From Epichloe hybrida (taxonomy: Eukaryota; Ascomycota; Sordariomycetes; Hypocreales; Clavicipitaceae), in contig JAFEKR010000002.1 of the NCBI GenBank assembly GCA_019022495.1, positions 3,224,001-3,288,000 on the forward strand: a stretch of 64,000 nucleotides of DNA, given 5' to 3'. The translations under genes were made by a program, and so were the position numbers. The stretch's first letter is position 1, and every line of letters begins with the position of its first letter. This document shows positions 33,552-47,056 of the stretch, piece by piece. The notes under the pieces were generated by a model that was given only the letters and a program-made list of their open reading frames with translations, made no database searches and was not told the origin of the DNA.

Positions 33552-36500
33552 TCACCAGAAACTACACCAGCCGATGTAGTGTTGACACAGGTTCTCGAGC
33601 TTCGTCGCTTCCACAATCAGTTTATTAACCTGATTGATGACGTCAAGTTCTTCGTTATTCTTGAAGTCTCGTCCTGTGAGTTTCTGCTGCACGCGGTCAA
33701 GTACCTCAACAGCTCTGGCATTCTGACTCTCGGCCTCTTGCGCACCATTAACTGCATTGCCATCAGGAGCCGCCGAGCTGTTCGTGCGGGCCCTTGACCT
33801 AAAAGTGGGAGGAGCCGAAGGTTCGCCGTTAGCGAGCAACTCGGATGGCGCAACATCTGCATCCAGAATGGAGTGTCGGCGGGGACGCGCAGCACCAGGG
33901 CCTATAATCGCTGCTTCGCGTTCCGAATGGAAATTGGGCCCGGTTGGGGATGCTGCATTTGTCAATCGCCAAGTGAGAAGCGGATCATGGATGAACTGCA
34001 CTGTGTTAGTGAACATTCCCTGGTAGTAATATTGACACAAGAAAAGAAAGAAAAAAGGAAAAAAAAAGGGTGGGGGGGACTTTGAGCACGCACTGCTTCC
34101 AAAACGGCCATAACGCTTTCTTTGTTTTCTCGCAAAACTCGCATAACGTGCTCGCACGTGATTCGGAAACTACCCTCAATATTGCTGACCTCCATTGCGT
34201 ATGTCAACATGCGAGTGAGCCTGAACGGTACGCGTTCGGGAAACTTTTCTCGCTTCGTGGCGACCTCGAAACAGTCGCCAAAATCGATGTGGATGATCTT
34301 TCCAGTGATGCGATCCAGCATCAGATTGGAAGGATGTCTGTCACCGAGGCCAAGGATGTATCCGACCATTGACATGACGCCCAACGAGCGAGTGTAATTG
34401 GTTCGTCGTTCCAGCCAAGCCTCTGACGATTTGGACTTCAGCCAGAGCAGTCGGTACAAATCTTGACCCGTGGTGTTGTCGAGTGCGTAGCCAAATACCT
34501 CTACCTTCTGCATAAGCGTGAGGTTGTCGTAGTCTGGTGCCATTTGTAGCATGATGCGATGCTCAATGTTGAGTAGAATCTTGCGGCTTTCACGGTAATC
34601 CCGAATAAGGATATGAAGCGTATCACTATTTGGTACCCAGCCAAAGAGGCCAGAGTTTTGTGATAGTGGGATGATGGGGTAACGCTGAATATTGAGATGT
34701 CGCTTGTAGCATTCCGAGTCGTTGGCAAGTAGTGTATTGCAGAGACCAAAGAGCTGCATAACCCGTTCGTCCTGTCGGATATCCTCATGACCTTTGAGAA
34801 GGAAGGCATACGACGCGCCGTCGCTGCCATGGGTATTGAGCTTCCTTGGCCGTTGCTTAGAGTTGATAACCATGAGTGTTGTGTCAAAGGACATGATTCT
34901 GACGACCGGCTGGCCGCTTCGGTAAGTTCCGGGCACGGCAAGATCGAGGTCCTTGGAGTTGAGGAGCTTGGGAGAGCAATATGTGAGCTCAAGACTGGTC
35001 AGCTGTGGCAATTGCCTAGAGATTCTCCGGAAAACTTGATAATAGAGGTCCCAGGCCTGATTCAGGTCATTCACATCTTTAGAGCTCTCGTACTGGTGAC
35101 ACCACTCGTGTGCCTCCTTCAGATCTCGACCAAAGGCCTGCGCAAACGAAATCTCGCGGAGTGTTTCGGGGCCGCGCTCCAGCAGCCCATGGAGAGGCTC
35201 TAGTGTGGCGAACATACCCTCAATGTTATGATCGCCGAAATAGAGGCGTGACGCCTCCTCCAGGCCTTCGTGCCAAAGCTCGTGCCAGAGAACGGCTACA
35301 CGGATAAGTTCATGGCTAACGACATCGGCCTGTGCTACCAGGTTGGCACTGTGCTGACGCATGCTATCCATGATTTGCGCGGCTGAACGCGAACGTCTAG
35401 TATTCTGCCATGACTTCATGGCGACAGTCAACGGGTACACCAACGCTTGAGGGTGAGCTCTGCCGACATCGGCCAAGAGGTTATGCACAGCTTGCTGGAC
35501 GCGCTTGTTAGGTTGATTGATTCTAGCAATGAGCTGAGGAATAACTTCAAGCCAAGTATCGACAGACACATTCGCAATGCCGTCCAACACAGCCGAGTTC
35601 ACATCAGAGCTGCCGCCATGTGTGAACCATAGAGTCAGCAGACGGAGGGTATCTTGGAGAGAGCTTCCGGCGGATAGGGCAATGGATTTGAAGAAGCCTT
35701 GTATGGCGGGCACAACGTGTTCGATCAACACCGTCTGATCGGTTCTCGACAGCTGGCTTTCGTTTCTGGCAGAGAGAGTCTGGACGATCTCAAAGTTGGC
35801 CAACGCCCAGGCATGCCAGGCTTTGTACCATCTCGGGTTGTACTTCGTAGCCTGGGAGTATGAACTCAAGATCTCCTGCACACGGGTGTGCTGCCAGTCA
35901 TCCTTATTGAGGGCAATGAGCCATTCTCCTTGACGCAGATAGCATTTCGCGAGCAAGACGGTCTGATCATACAAGGCTCTCTGAGTCTGGAGGCTCACTA
36001 GAGATGGATCAATTTGGCCCTGGAAGCCATAATCAGTAGGAAGATTTGCCTCGTTGCCGCCTGCTTGAGCTGCGAGGTGAGCCTTTGCCACGTCTAGTCG
36101 GTGCGCGGTATCGTTGGTAAACCTCTGGAGGCAGTACAGAGTTCGTTCTGAAATGCCGTCCCGGCGTGCTGACGGTTGCTGCCCTAGTTCCCACTCGAAC
36201 TTCAACATGGCGTAAATGACTTGCGCCTGGATGTTTCTCGGCGGCATGGACCCTGACCGCTCGCTTCTACTTTCCGGCCAATACGGTATCATTGTCTCCA
36301 ACGGTGCGTCACTGCCTATGAGCTGTTTAAGGGACTTTTCGGCGAGGCCCATGCGCCCAGATTTACGGCAAAGGTTGGCGAACTTGATCCACATGCGCAT
36401 GTTCTGTGCCGGTGAGATAACCAAGGCCCTGAGGCGGAGCATTCTGTGCCAAACCTCGACGTTGCGCTGACATCCCTGTAATCTGGTTTCCCAGGTTTTG

Positions 36501-39500
36501 CGCATTGTTGCTCGCTTCTTTTCATCGCATTGTTTGTACACGATGAGCTCTTCGAGTTCTGCCAGCATCTGAACTCGCACAACAACCTGATACGCTCTGT
36601 TGTAAGATTCACTCACAAGGGCGCTCAATTCTGTGTCGAGACCCTCTCGTGCCTGCTCGATGCATGTGACAGCTTCTCGAAACTGGTTTCTGTGAATCGC
36701 AAGAATCGCGCCGAAGAAAGACCTATCGGGCGAGTGTCGTTTGAGAGACGACAAGTAATTGTCCATGTGATCCCACTTGTTTTGACCCCAAGCTGCCGCG
36801 GTAGCGAGAGGTGCAATCATTCGTTGCACTTCCGGAGCAGAGTTGGCCCACGTGCTGCCGGTGAGGTTGGCGAGCGCATCCCATTCTCCGAGGGCGTGCA
36901 AGCATCGCATTTTGCCCATGACGATCTCGATAGGTGTGGCTTGATCGGCGGGGATCTCGCGCTCGCGCTTGTTGTAGAACGCCAAGGCCTCTTCCCATCG
37001 TTCCAGTTTCTCGAACCAAGTTTCACGAAGCTGGATGCCTTCCTTATAGAGCTGCGCCTTTCTCAAGATTCCAATAGCTGCGTCAGACTGTTGCAATTCA
37101 TTGTTGATGACGATAAGGGCCTCGACAGCACCGCTGCTTTGGTCTTGCAAGAATTCGAGTTCCTTGTAGTGGAGAGCCTTGGCGTAGGCATGGCATCTTG
37201 CCGCTTCCCGCCCCAGAACCCTGATGTCAATTGGTAGAGCCTTGTCGTCATGTTCCATGAACTCGGCAAGATTCAGCAACAACCCCAACAAATCCGGTGG
37301 AACATTTTCGGACTTGATTGCGCTCTCGATGTTCTGTATCAGCTCGTCTTGGAATTGCTCATACAATTCGCTCCAGCAAGAAACGAAAGCCGAGTTGAAC
37401 AATTCACGCGCTAGTGGTAGGTATACGCTGGCCAGGCTTGCGCAGGCACGAAGAGCGTGGTTTGGCGACTCGGTCAACAAGGTTGTGCTGAATCTGCGGA
37501 GCCATTCTTGCCAATCTTCCTTGGTAGATTTGCCCCGTGTATCCCACACTGCCTTCAAATGGATTGCGTTCATCTCTAATTTCTTGGTGCCCAGGTCTGC
37601 GAACGGCGTCTCATCCGCAGTATCGGCGAATCTTGATTCCGATGTAAGATCTTGCGGGAGAACCTCTCCCTTTTGAAGTTTGCTGACGAGAAGCTCGTAG
37701 TTTTGATGTTGGATTTGATGTTGATTTATGATCTTGTTCACGGTGCCCATGAAATGGATGTAGTCTTTTCCAAGTTGCTGTATCAAGGCGCAAAGGGTAT
37801 CGAGTGCCGCTACTCGGAGCGCCGGCTCGCCAGTGTCGAGTACTCTTGCAAGTGGATGTATAATCTTTGCCGCGTAGTCATTTAGATTAACTTGTCTGGA
37901 TATTTTCCCAATTGTGTCAATCGCGTGCTTTCTGACGAAGACGGGTTGTCTTTGCTTCTCGAATGTGCGGACAATGACCGGAATCATCAAGTGCATGTAT
38001 TCTTCAGCACTGGCACCGAAAACCAGAAATGCATGTAAGACTCGCTCAGATGGGATTCTTTTAGCAGATGAGTCCCTGTCAAGCACTCCGAGCATGTTGG
38101 GAAGAATACCAGCTAGGTAAACTTTAAATTCCCCTTCTAATGATCGCGAGATTGCCTCCACTAGAGAGAGAATCGTGGTCTGTAGCGACGCGGACGTGTC
38201 CCAGTATTGCTGGAGTATTTCAATTATGGCAGGGAGGTAGGTCCGAATGTGCTGGCGTACGATGGTGACTAAAGTTGCAAGTTGATTGAAGTACGATTCT
38301 AACCGCGTAGAGGCTGATGAACGAATCACATGTAAGAACGCAGGTATGATCCTGTCAAGAAACGAGACACATTCCAAGCCCAAAGTTCTGAAGATATTCA
38401 TGATGGCTTCGATGACAGCAGCATGATGCTGTGCGAGTGAGGGATCTTTCAGAATCTGGAGCAAGGCATTTATGACGACAGTCGGAAAATATTCTTTGTT
38501 AGAGGGTGTCAGTCCGGTCATCATGAGAGAGATATCAGTCATCTGGTTAGATTCAACTCGGCGCTGTATCTCGGGCGTGCGCTCCTCCACTTGCTGTTTT
38601 CCATTATTAATATTTTTTTTTTCGCTGCAAAAGCTTGTGCAATGCGAACTGACCTGGTGCTTGTAGGGGTCCAAAGCTCCTAGAATGCCCATGAGTTTGA
38701 CGGTTTCCTGTCTCAGTGAGCCTCTCTGATCCTCGGTGCGGATGATGCTTTGCAAGATCTCCAGCAGCTGAGGATATTCCAGATACGGCTCAATCACATA
38801 TCCAGAATTGCTGGCCAACTGACCCAGTGCATTCAGTGCCGCTTGTCGCTTGATGTTGGAGGACTGATCTTGGAGCGCGTCTATGATTAGGGGCATCAGA
38901 CGGTCTTTGTACGGCAACATGTCTTCACCGCCAACCGTCGCGAGATCTCCAAGTGCCTTTAGGATTGTGGCGGCAACTGTTGGACTGGGATCACTGGCCT
39001 TTGGCAGAAGAACTGAAATCATTGGTTCGACATAAGGCTTAATCAGAGTCTGGGCATTCTGAACCAGCAGACTCAAAAGCTTGGCACTCTCCTCCTTATT
39101 TCGCGCCACTTCTGAGAACTCCAGTTCTGTGAGCATTTGTATCAGGGTCTTTCTCAAAGACGGGATGACATATGCCGGATTAAATCGAGCCAACCGACCA
39201 ATAATCGATATGGCAACCTCGCGAATGGCGAATATTTCATCGTTGAGCGCAAAAAAGAGTATCCTGATGTTTTCAGCTTTTGCAAGATGACGATCAAAGC
39301 GCTCATCTAACGCTGCAAGGACAGTTCGCCTGATGTTGGGTTCAGGGTCTGCTATACCGACAGTCAGTAGTTTCTCGATCACATCACCCACAACCTGAAG
39401 TGCGTGATAGCTGGTTTGATTGACAATAGGATCCCGAACGTAGAGTTGACAACAGGTCAAAGCCGCAGCCTCACGGATTTCGGGATCTTCGTCCTCCACG

Positions 39501-41116
39501 TATTTAATTGCCACATCGCGAACAAACTCATTCAAAATATGCCCAGAGAAATCAAAGCTGCCAAGCGTGTTAAGCGCCAACTTGACTTCTGATCGTCGGT
39601 TCTCATATGCTTGAGGGTCCTTGACATCTTTTGTGATGGCAGGAACAGAGCTCAGAGTGTTTGGCTGAGGTGCGCCAAGTGGTTTGAAAGGCTCGCCACA
39701 CAGAACAACGCTCAGCATATCTAGCAACCTTTCTTGAATGGTGGGCTTGACTGGTGGAATGTAAAATGCCATGTCCACCAAAGCTTGAGTAAGCTTTGGT
39801 GTTAGGTCGCAGGCAAATATGGGATCCAGGAGGGCTTCCATGTACTTGCTCAGAGTCTGCCCAACGGCAACAGCTAGGCGGCTGATGCAGTCAAAAACAG
39901 GATCTACCGAGCCTCTCTTGCGTGACTGGACACTCAGACCTTCCCTGACATAAATAAGCACGCCATCTAGGTAGGGTGCAATGGCGCTCTTGACCGAGTT
40001 GGCAATGTTGCCGATGGCCAAAAAAGCATCGTTTCGTTCTTTATCTCTCTTCAGCATGCCAGATAAGTAGACCATGAATTTGTGAAGCCAGGATTGAGCG
40101 AAATCGGCTGGGGAGTAGCTGGCAAGGTCGGGGATGAGATAAACAACTGTTCTTCGTGTGGTAGGATCTCTATGATCTTTGTGCTTGAACACGATCTCAC
40201 ACGCCTCTTGGTAGTGTTCCTGCATGTACATCCCCCCTTGTTCAAGCAGCTCTCTCAACACCAGTAAAGAGGCATGAATAGACTCAACAGTGTTAACCTT
40301 AAGACCCTGTCTTGCCTCGTTGTAAATCTTGCTCATCCAGAGCTGTTTCATCTCCTGGTCTCGTTCTCGAATAATTCTGAAGCAGGCACTAACAGTCTCT
40401 GCCGAAGTTTCGCGAATGAGTTGCCGAAGGTCTCTCAAACCCACCCACACCCAGTCAAATATTGCTGGAATGTACTGATACATGAGCGTTGGGGCATTCC
40501 TGGCCAACTCCCGAAGAACAAGGACAGCACTATATCGACGTTCTTCGACTCGGTCATTTTGGAGCCATTCAAGCGCAGTATTGACTTCGGAATCGACAAG
40601 TTCAGATATCAATGATCCTCCAGGACGACATAACTTGCCCAGCGCAATGGCCGCGGGCTTCATGGGATTGATATCCTTGCCCCGTAGGACGGTTTTGATA
40701 TTTTGTGTGAATCGGGTATACTTGGCAGCGACATCGACGCCGTCGAAGTCGACCAAAGCATCCAGCGCATAAATGCCGCCTAATCGTTCGGCTGAGTCGC
40801 TGCCGTGTGTAATAAGTTGTGTAATTCTATTGTTAACTGCATTGTAAAAGGCGAGGAATTGCTCTTGGGCCAGGTCTGCAAGCACTTTGTTAATGACTAC
40901 TGAATCAGGCATGGCGGGTTTGATATTTATACCTCTGTGACATAGGACAACAAGCTCACGAAGCTGTATGGCGGCTCGCTTTCGCACGTCATCTCCGACG
41001 CTATGTACGAGTAAGTACTTGGACGTCCTTCCAGAGCTGTGATATGCCTACCGAGATCTCAGGCTCCGAGTGATGTGGTCGAGTCGCTCGAGAGCGACCT
41101 GCTGTTGCTGTGCCAT
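33552..41116 (-). CDS. tor1: Target of rapamycin (TOR) kinase
   Basis: Four exons: 41116-41052, 41000-38654, 38593-34094 and 33995-33552, phases 2, 0, 0, total 2451 aa, as expected for fungal TOR. The first exon ([15 protein letters not shown]) and the FATC exon are reached only by splicing. HEAT repeats fill about the first 1300 residues, followed by FAT, then FRB at about 1902-2000 ([19 protein letters not shown], with the conserved Ser that contacts FKBP12-rapamycin). The PIKK catalytic domain at about 2035-2300 has [11 protein letters not shown] and HIDFGD, and FATC ends GWCSFW. It controls growth in TORC1/TORC2 in response to nutrients. The wild-type Ser predicts rapamycin sensitivity. 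It is divergent from rtf2. Confidence 0.97.
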
Positions 41117-41794
41117 CCCCCCTATTGGCGCCGAGGCTACCACAATCAAGCCGGCATGAACCACTGAAAGTATTTCTGAAGGACCAAAGAGGCCGATGTA
41201 GCTGGTGGATTATCAAATCGAGAGGTGCGATTGAAGATTGGTTCGTTCGTTTACTGAACGACTTGTCGTGTGACGGAGGAAGGTGCTGGCTGAGACCTCT
41301 CGCAGGTGCGGTGCAAATGTGCGAAGATTCGTCTGCTGCACCTATAGCCTGGAAATTATTCTCCTGAGAGAATAATGTCTAAAAAATGCTGCCCGGGGAG
41401 TGAGAGCGAAATGGAAAAGCCGGCGATGGTATCGCAGCGACATATACCCTGACCCTGACTTGGGAGTCGAGATGCGGGCGCGAAGGGTTGCCCAGCTCGG
41501 GCAAAGCGGGCCAACACTTTTCACACTGGGCGCCGTGTTAGACACTGTGCTGCGGCCCAAGTCTGGATGGACTGTAAGAGCCGCCGACGCATGTCTCCAA
41601 GCCCCTGCGCACTGTACGAGTAAGGGTGAAGTTCGAGTCGTTTATCGATAAAGCAAGAAAGGTTAGACCACCGACAGAGAGGCTATTAGCACACGACGGC
41701 TTTCCAACTCTGACTTCTCTCCAAGCACAAGTCCCGAAGACTCACCATACACCCGCGATCCTCTGTATCTCATTGTCAACCAAAGAGTTGCAAA
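41117..41794. other. Divergent promoter of tor and rtf2
   Basis: 678 bp between two ATGs. A short inverted repeat ATTCTCCTGAGAGAAT lies at 41356-41371. No TATA box or gene seen; house-keeping type promoter. Confidence 0.5.
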
Positions 41795-42595
41795 ATGGGT
41801 AACGACGGCGGCTCCATCCCCAAACGAAGCGAACTTGTGAAGAACGCTGCTCGTGCACCCACAATATCAGAGCTCAAAGCCACGGCTTTGGAATCGCTCA
41901 CTCATGCGTGGACTCACTGCGCTCTCAGCGGCACGGCTCTCGACATGGACACGGCCGTTTCAGATTGGCGTGGGAGACTGTTCAATTACGAAGCAATCCT
42001 GAGTGGGTTGATACCATCCGACGAACCGGTCGAAACAACCCCTGCCAATTTTGGCGTCAAGTCTTTAAGAGATGTAGTGCGGGTGAAGTTCGCCAACTCT
42101 GGTGGTAAATGGGCATGCCCGATTTCCATGAAAGAGATGGGCCCGTCTACAAAGGCTGTCTATCTGGTTCCTTGTGGCCACGCTTTTGCCGAGATCGCCA
42201 TCACAGAAATTCAAGAGAGATCATGTCCGGAGTGCGGCGAGAAGTTCGACAGAGACAATGTCATCACATTACTTGCAACCGCAGAGAAGGATGTCCAGAG
42301 TTTAGAGAAGAGGCTGGAGAATCTACGAGAACGGGGCTTGACACACAGCTTGAAGAAGGATAAATTTGAAAAGAAGAACAAAAAGAAGCGAAAGGGTAAT
42401 GAGATGGCGGAGAATGGCGACATACCTGAGACTGATGGCAAAGTGAACAACTCCTCTGCAAAGAAAGGTGTAGACTCAAGGATAAGTGGCATCAACAATC
42501 CTATGGCTGCATCTTTGACTGCCAAGGTTCTAGCAGAGCAAGATGAAATGAACAAGCGACGGAAGCTGGCATCTGAAGTTGCTTCAGGAGGGTGA
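41795..42595 (+). CDS. rtf2: Replication termination factor 2 (Rtf2) family protein
   Basis: Intronless, 266 aa. The start MGNDGGSIPKRSELVK is the conserved Rtf2 N-terminus. A C2HC2 RING-like motif at about 107-150 (CPIS...CGHAFAEIAI...CPECGEKF) is the family hallmark, followed by a coiled helix (KDVQSLEKRLENLRERG) and a Lys-rich tail (KKDKFEKKNKKKRKG) that may be a nuclear signal. In fission yeast Rtf2 stabilises paused forks at a programmed barrier; the same gene family affects splicing. Shares its promoter region with tor. Confidence 0.92.
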   Translation: MGNDGGSIPKRSELVKNAARAPTISELKATALESLTHAWTHCALSGTALDMDTAVSDWRGRLFNYEAILSGLIPSDEPVETTPANFGVKSLRDVVRVKFANSGGKWACPISMKEMGPSTKAVYLVPCGHAFAEIAITEIQERSCPECGEKFDRDNVITLLATAEKDVQSLEKRLENLRERGLTHSLKKDKFEKKNKKKRKGNEMAENGDIPETDGKVNNSSAKKGVDSRISGINNPMAASLTAKVLAEQDEMNKRRKLASEVASGG

Positions 42596-43234
42596 GAGAT
42601 GCGGAGGAAGGGACATTGGATGGTTGTATGAGGAATGAGGAATGATACCAAAGTAACACAAGAGCATAAACGATGTGAAGAGATGTGTATATCCTTTTTG
42701 TGACGGCGTGGTGTTATTCTTTTCGTTGGAGAATGAATGACATCCTGACTACACCCTCAAAGCTCAATATCATTGAAGGAGTCCGAAATGAGACAAGCTC
42801 GAGTAAAAAGAACCGCGCTCATCTCCATAGTATATTGATCATCGCTGAAATGCCTCTCGAACATAATTCGGGGGTGGGGGGTACAACCAAACTTTTGCTT
42901 CATGCCGACCTCCACAGCCCTCTTACAGCCTTCCAAACGTTTAATGTCGATAGAACCTCTTTTGTAATGTCGTAAAATTCTTGACCATTTTGCAAATCTC
43001 GGCACATGGTCACCCAAACACCACCCGGCTGTTGCGGCCCGGTCATAGGCCGTCTCGTTTCACACACGTCATGCCAGGGTTTTTGCGAACTGCCAGCCGC
43101 TTTGCCATTTCCAAAAACGCCCAGAACTCAGAACTCAGAACTCGAATAAATCACAGAACGCCCTCCGCCAGGAGGGGAGGGAACAGCAAAATAAGAAAAA
43201 ATGAGAAAAAATGAGAAAAAAGCAGCGCTTATTT
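42596..43234. other. Convergent intergenic region rtf2 / SAT4 gene
   Basis: Two 3' ends. Short repeats AGAACTCAGAACTCAGAACTCG at 43121-43143 and AAAAATGAGAAAAAATGAGAAAAAA near 43195-43220. No gene seen. Confidence 0.5.
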
Positions 43235-44647
43235 TCATGCCAAGCCGTTGGAGCAAGCCGTGTTAGGTCTTGTGTCCCTCCTCACATCATATATCATGTC
43301 GACTCTCACCCCATGTTCCGGCAAGCCTCCCTGTTCCACCAGATGATCTGCGCTCTCGCTCCTCTTCAAGCCCTTCTCAATTGTCGTCCGCGTCTTGACA
43401 CTCATAAACGCCATGTCGCTCAGCTCCGTGTCCGTCACCGTCGCATCCGAGGGAATCTTTGAGACGGGTTTCGCGGAACCATGTGTTGTGACATTGTCCC
43501 TGATGCTGCCTGCTGCCTGCCGCATGCAGTGCAGGACAAAGTGCAGTACGGGCATGGTGGAACACACAATCACGAGAAAGAGCTCGCCTGTGGCCCAGGC
43601 GAAGATGTCGTGCGTTGCCCATGTTTGGTCGGTTCTGTTGCCGAGTTCCACGAGAGATTGGGTTTTTATGCCAGAGAAGATGCATGTGAGGATGTTGAGG
43701 ACGAAGATGATTGTGAGTTGGAACTTTTCAGTGATGGTGTTGTTGAGTTGCCAGAAGATGGTGGCGGGGATGACGGCAAGGCTTGCGTCGGCAAAGGTGT
43801 CGAATGCTTTTTTTATTTTTTAGAGACATGTTAGTTTGGTTTGGTTCATGTTTTGATATCGCGACTGGTGTAGTCGAAAACGTTGACTTCCGAGGCTAGG
43901 CTTGGTACGGGGTTTCTGCACTTGTCCATGGTGTTTTGGTGTTTTCCTCGCCACGTACCTCCGGTGAATGTTCCAAATCCAGCTACGACTTTCGGGTCGA
44001 TGCACTTTCCCTGCACCCTCTTATCCCACAGCGCGTTCGCGGGCGAGCATTGCGCAGATGCCAGCGTGAGACACGACATGGCAATCAGCGCAGCTAGTGT
44101 AATCGGGACCAACCACAGGAACATTCTCTGCCATCGCAGCTCTGTGGATTTGATCATCTCCAAGAGAAGCGTTGATACTGAAATTCTGCCAGCCGCCACA
44201 CCCACAATGCAGAAAACCTGGCTGAGCCAGCTGAGAAACAGGACGATGGCGACGTCGTCGGGCCCTGTTTTCGCGACATCGTCAATGTGTTCAAGTCCGC
44301 CGCGGTTGGCGTACAGAGTTAACACGACGCTCCAGCCAATGAAGCAGGTCTGTACAACGTAGTAGAGATATTCCATCGTGTCAGTCTTCTGTGACGTCGT
44401 TCTCTTGAGCGGCAAGCAAGTCGTCTATATCACGGCGAGTCGCAGCATGAGATGAGGTTCTTCTTACCATTGCACAAATCACGAAGACATCGTCCCATCT
44501 GAACTTATGGTCGTGCAGCCGCACGTATACTCGCAGCAGGGACGTCACGAGTGCCAAAGACGTGAGCGTCCACAACAGCCGAATGCCAATTGGGCCTCGA
44601 TCCGGCATAGGGTCGTGCTTTTCGCTCCGTGGGAGAAGCTGTACCAT
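43235..44647 (-). CDS. SAT4/rhodopsin-domain (PTH11-like) integral membrane protein
   Basis: Three exons: 44647-44468, 44388-43959 and 43806-43235, phases 0 and 1, 393 aa. Seven hydrophobic segments in the order typical of the fungal SAT4 (DUF3112/rhodopsin-like) family: LLWTLTSLALVTSLLRVYVR then the RWDDVFVICAMV motif, VVQTCFIGWSVVLTLYA, a long TM with SWLSQVFCIVGVAAGRISV, LVPITLAALIAMSCLTLA, a Cys-containing loop (QCSPANALWDK, GKC), DASLAVIPATIFWQL, and TM7 near GELFLVIVCSTMPVLHFVL, then a cytosolic tail. Members include PTH11-type receptor candidates and cluster proteins; no specific ligand can be assigned. The second intron is 152 nt and is AT-rich. Confidence 0.82.
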
Positions 44648-45545
44648 GGCATTTGCGGCCGATATCAAGCGCCAGCTCTATCAGGCTGGTGGCGCAGCCA
44701 GACTGTGTGAGGGCCGACAAAACGGCAATGGTGATAGCAGGACAGAAACGGCGTGGATTGATAAGAATGGGTGGAACGGGCATCGCCTGAAGCTTGTGAT
44801 GTTGGAGTTGCAGTGAGCTGTTGTTTTCTGGCCAATATACTTTTCTTGACAGTGAATGAGAGGCAAGTTGCGCACGAGTGCGGACGTAGAGGAGAGGAAG
44901 ATGAGGTGCACACACACACACGACACGAGGCTAGCAGCGGCCAATTGCAACTAATGAGAGAGGAGCGGGAAAAAGCTTTCGAAAGGAAATGGGCATTTCC
45001 ATTCACAGAATGCCGATCAAATGCTGCTGGGCCCGTGAATCGAGGCCGGGGTCGAGGTCGTGGCATTCATCCACATGCACATCTGGCCTGTGGAAAGATG
45101 GAGTCAATTTAGCCAGATCAAGAGTGTGGATAATCCGAATTGTGGAGAGATGCTCGTGTGGCTTCCCTCGCCGAAGTAGGGTGATTGTGAGCGAATTGTC
45201 TCGCATTAATACATAGTCCCACTAATTTGTTTGCTATTCCGGAGTACAATTCATGCAGGCTCGTGGTCATCACGTGACTGTAACTGGCCACATGGGGCGC
45301 CCTGCAGGTCCGCCATCATAGCGGTTGAAGGGGCTGGGGGTCGGCTCGCTCCATTGGCCCATGATGATGCTCCACCATTCCATCATCCAAGTGATGTCAC
45401 CGTCTATTACCACGACCACATCGTGAGGCCACGACCAACGTCTTGATTTACTCGACAAAAGTTGCAGTCTTTTCTGCATTCATCCCATCACTTAGCGCAC
45501 TGCACTGCGGTGTCTTATTGATGCTTACGCTTCAGGGCCCGGACC
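44648..45545. other. Divergent promoter SAT4 gene / aldo-keto reductase
   Basis: No gene; open frames on both strands lack structure. An (AC)n run lies at 44910-44921 and GGAGTAC at 45241. CCAAT-type sites occur (for example CCATTGGCC at 45351). Confidence 0.5.
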
Positions 45546-46688
45546 ATGGCCCCTGACATGCCTAGCTCGCTTGGAAACAAGCTCAAGGTACGGAAGAACA
45601 GGACCCCCCCCCCAACACCACGCCTAAAGAACAGCACATTCTGATCTCTACTACGTCGGGGTACTTTCCCAGCTCCCAAATGGCATATCTATACCCCAGA
45701 TCCAGCTAGGTCTATACACTATGTCAGGTCATGAGGCGACTCAGGCCGTGCAGACGGGCCTAGAAATAGGCTATCGAGGCTTCGACTGCGCGCAAATGTA
45801 TCACAATGAACGGGAGGCCGGACACGCCATCAGCAAGTTTCTGTCCAGCTCGGACAACACGGCTGGTCTGAAGCGCGAAGACATCTTCTTCACGTCCAAG
45901 TTGAGTTCCAACAGCACGTACTATGAAACGATCCGCCGGTCCATTGAGAAATCCGTCGAGATCAGTGGCCTGGGGTACATAGATCTCTTCCTGCTCCATA
46001 GTCCGTATGGAGGGAAGGAGGCGCGCCTCACGAGCTGGAGGGCTCTTGAAGGTGCCGTTGACGAGGGGCAAGTGAGGATGATTGGCGTGAGCAATTTTGG
46101 TGTCGCTCACGTAAGTTCTGGCCATCGACATGGGTCGTCCAACTTGGCATTTGAGATGAGTGCTGAGAAACACAGCTAGATCGAGGAGCTGGTGGCTTCG
46201 GAGCCGCGAATCAAGCCCGCCATCAACCAGATTGAGGTACACCCGTTTAACACCCAGGAGGCTATTCGCGCTACATGTGCCAAGCACGGCATCGCCATCG
46301 AAGCATATGCACCTTTGGTACGGGCTAAGCGGATGACGCATCCTACTATTAGGGAACTAGCAGACAAGTACACTTGCTCGCCTGCTCAAGTCTTAGTCAG
46401 GTATGTGAGCTTCATGAGCATCTTGAAGTATTTTGATGGGTGGTGGCTAAAAATAGAATGTTTCGTTAGATGGAGTTTGCAACATGACATGATCACTCTC
46501 CCGAAGAGTGTGCGCCGGGAGAGGATGGTGGAGAATGCAGACGTCGCGGGATTTCAACTCTCCGGGGAGGACATGAGTATTATGGATGGCTTGGACGAGA
46601 GGTTGGTGACTGATTGGTGAGCAAAATGTTCGCAACCATCTGAAATTTGCCTGACATTCTCTTCAGGGATCCCACCGACGCGGCATAG
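45546..46688 (+). CDS. Aldo/keto reductase (AKR superfamily)
   Basis: Five exons: 45546-45587, 45673-46110, 46180-46400, 46470-46616 and 46667-46688, 289 aa. The small first exon (MAPDMPSSLGNKLK) joins LPNGISIPQIQLGLYTMSG, and the last exon supplies DPTDAA, the usual end of this AKR group. Catalytic tetrad is visible: Asp in GFDCAQ, Tyr in QMYHNE, Lys in FTSKLSS, His in LLHSP. NADPH-site residues in LPKSVRRERMVENADV. It should reduce aldehydes or ketones in the cytosol; the substrate is unknown. The intron-rich structure with all phases fitting argues for an active gene. Confidence 0.86.
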
Positions 46689-47056
46689 TTATCTTGCAGC
46701 TACCCAAACACAAAACAGTGTAGGCCAAGTCATATGAAGTGCTCACCATTTAGAAACTTATGAGGCCACCCTGTAGCAAACTGCATCCACACACTTTTGC
46801 AACCCTCTTTGGTTCCACCAAGTTATCACTGGACAAGAAGCGCAGTGAGTCCGACAATGTTGTTACTTCTTGCAGAGAAGTGAAGCCGTCGACAGGACGT
46901 GGACGAAACTCGGACCAATCATTACTGGAGGATGTAGGCACCATGACTTCACTTGCCGCCAATGCCAGGTTCACTTTCTCCCAAGGTACGCTGCTCGGTG
47001 CATGGCTTCTGTGGACAGTTGAAGGCGCACTGGGTAGAATGCATGCAACTCCAGAC
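46689..47056. other. Convergent intergenic region AKR / D-amino-acid oxidase
   Basis: Two 3' ends, no gene or notable repeat seen. Confidence 0.5.

Noticed and set aside
41001..41216. 71-codon open frame at the 5' end of tor
   Set aside because: It is the first tor intron read through in another frame; the spliced MAQQQQ exon explains the sequence.
44505..45066. Overlapping minus-strand open frames upstream of the SAT4 gene
   Set aside because: Considered as an upstream exon, but they have no membrane segments or motifs and the SAT4 frame already has a proper ATG at 44647.
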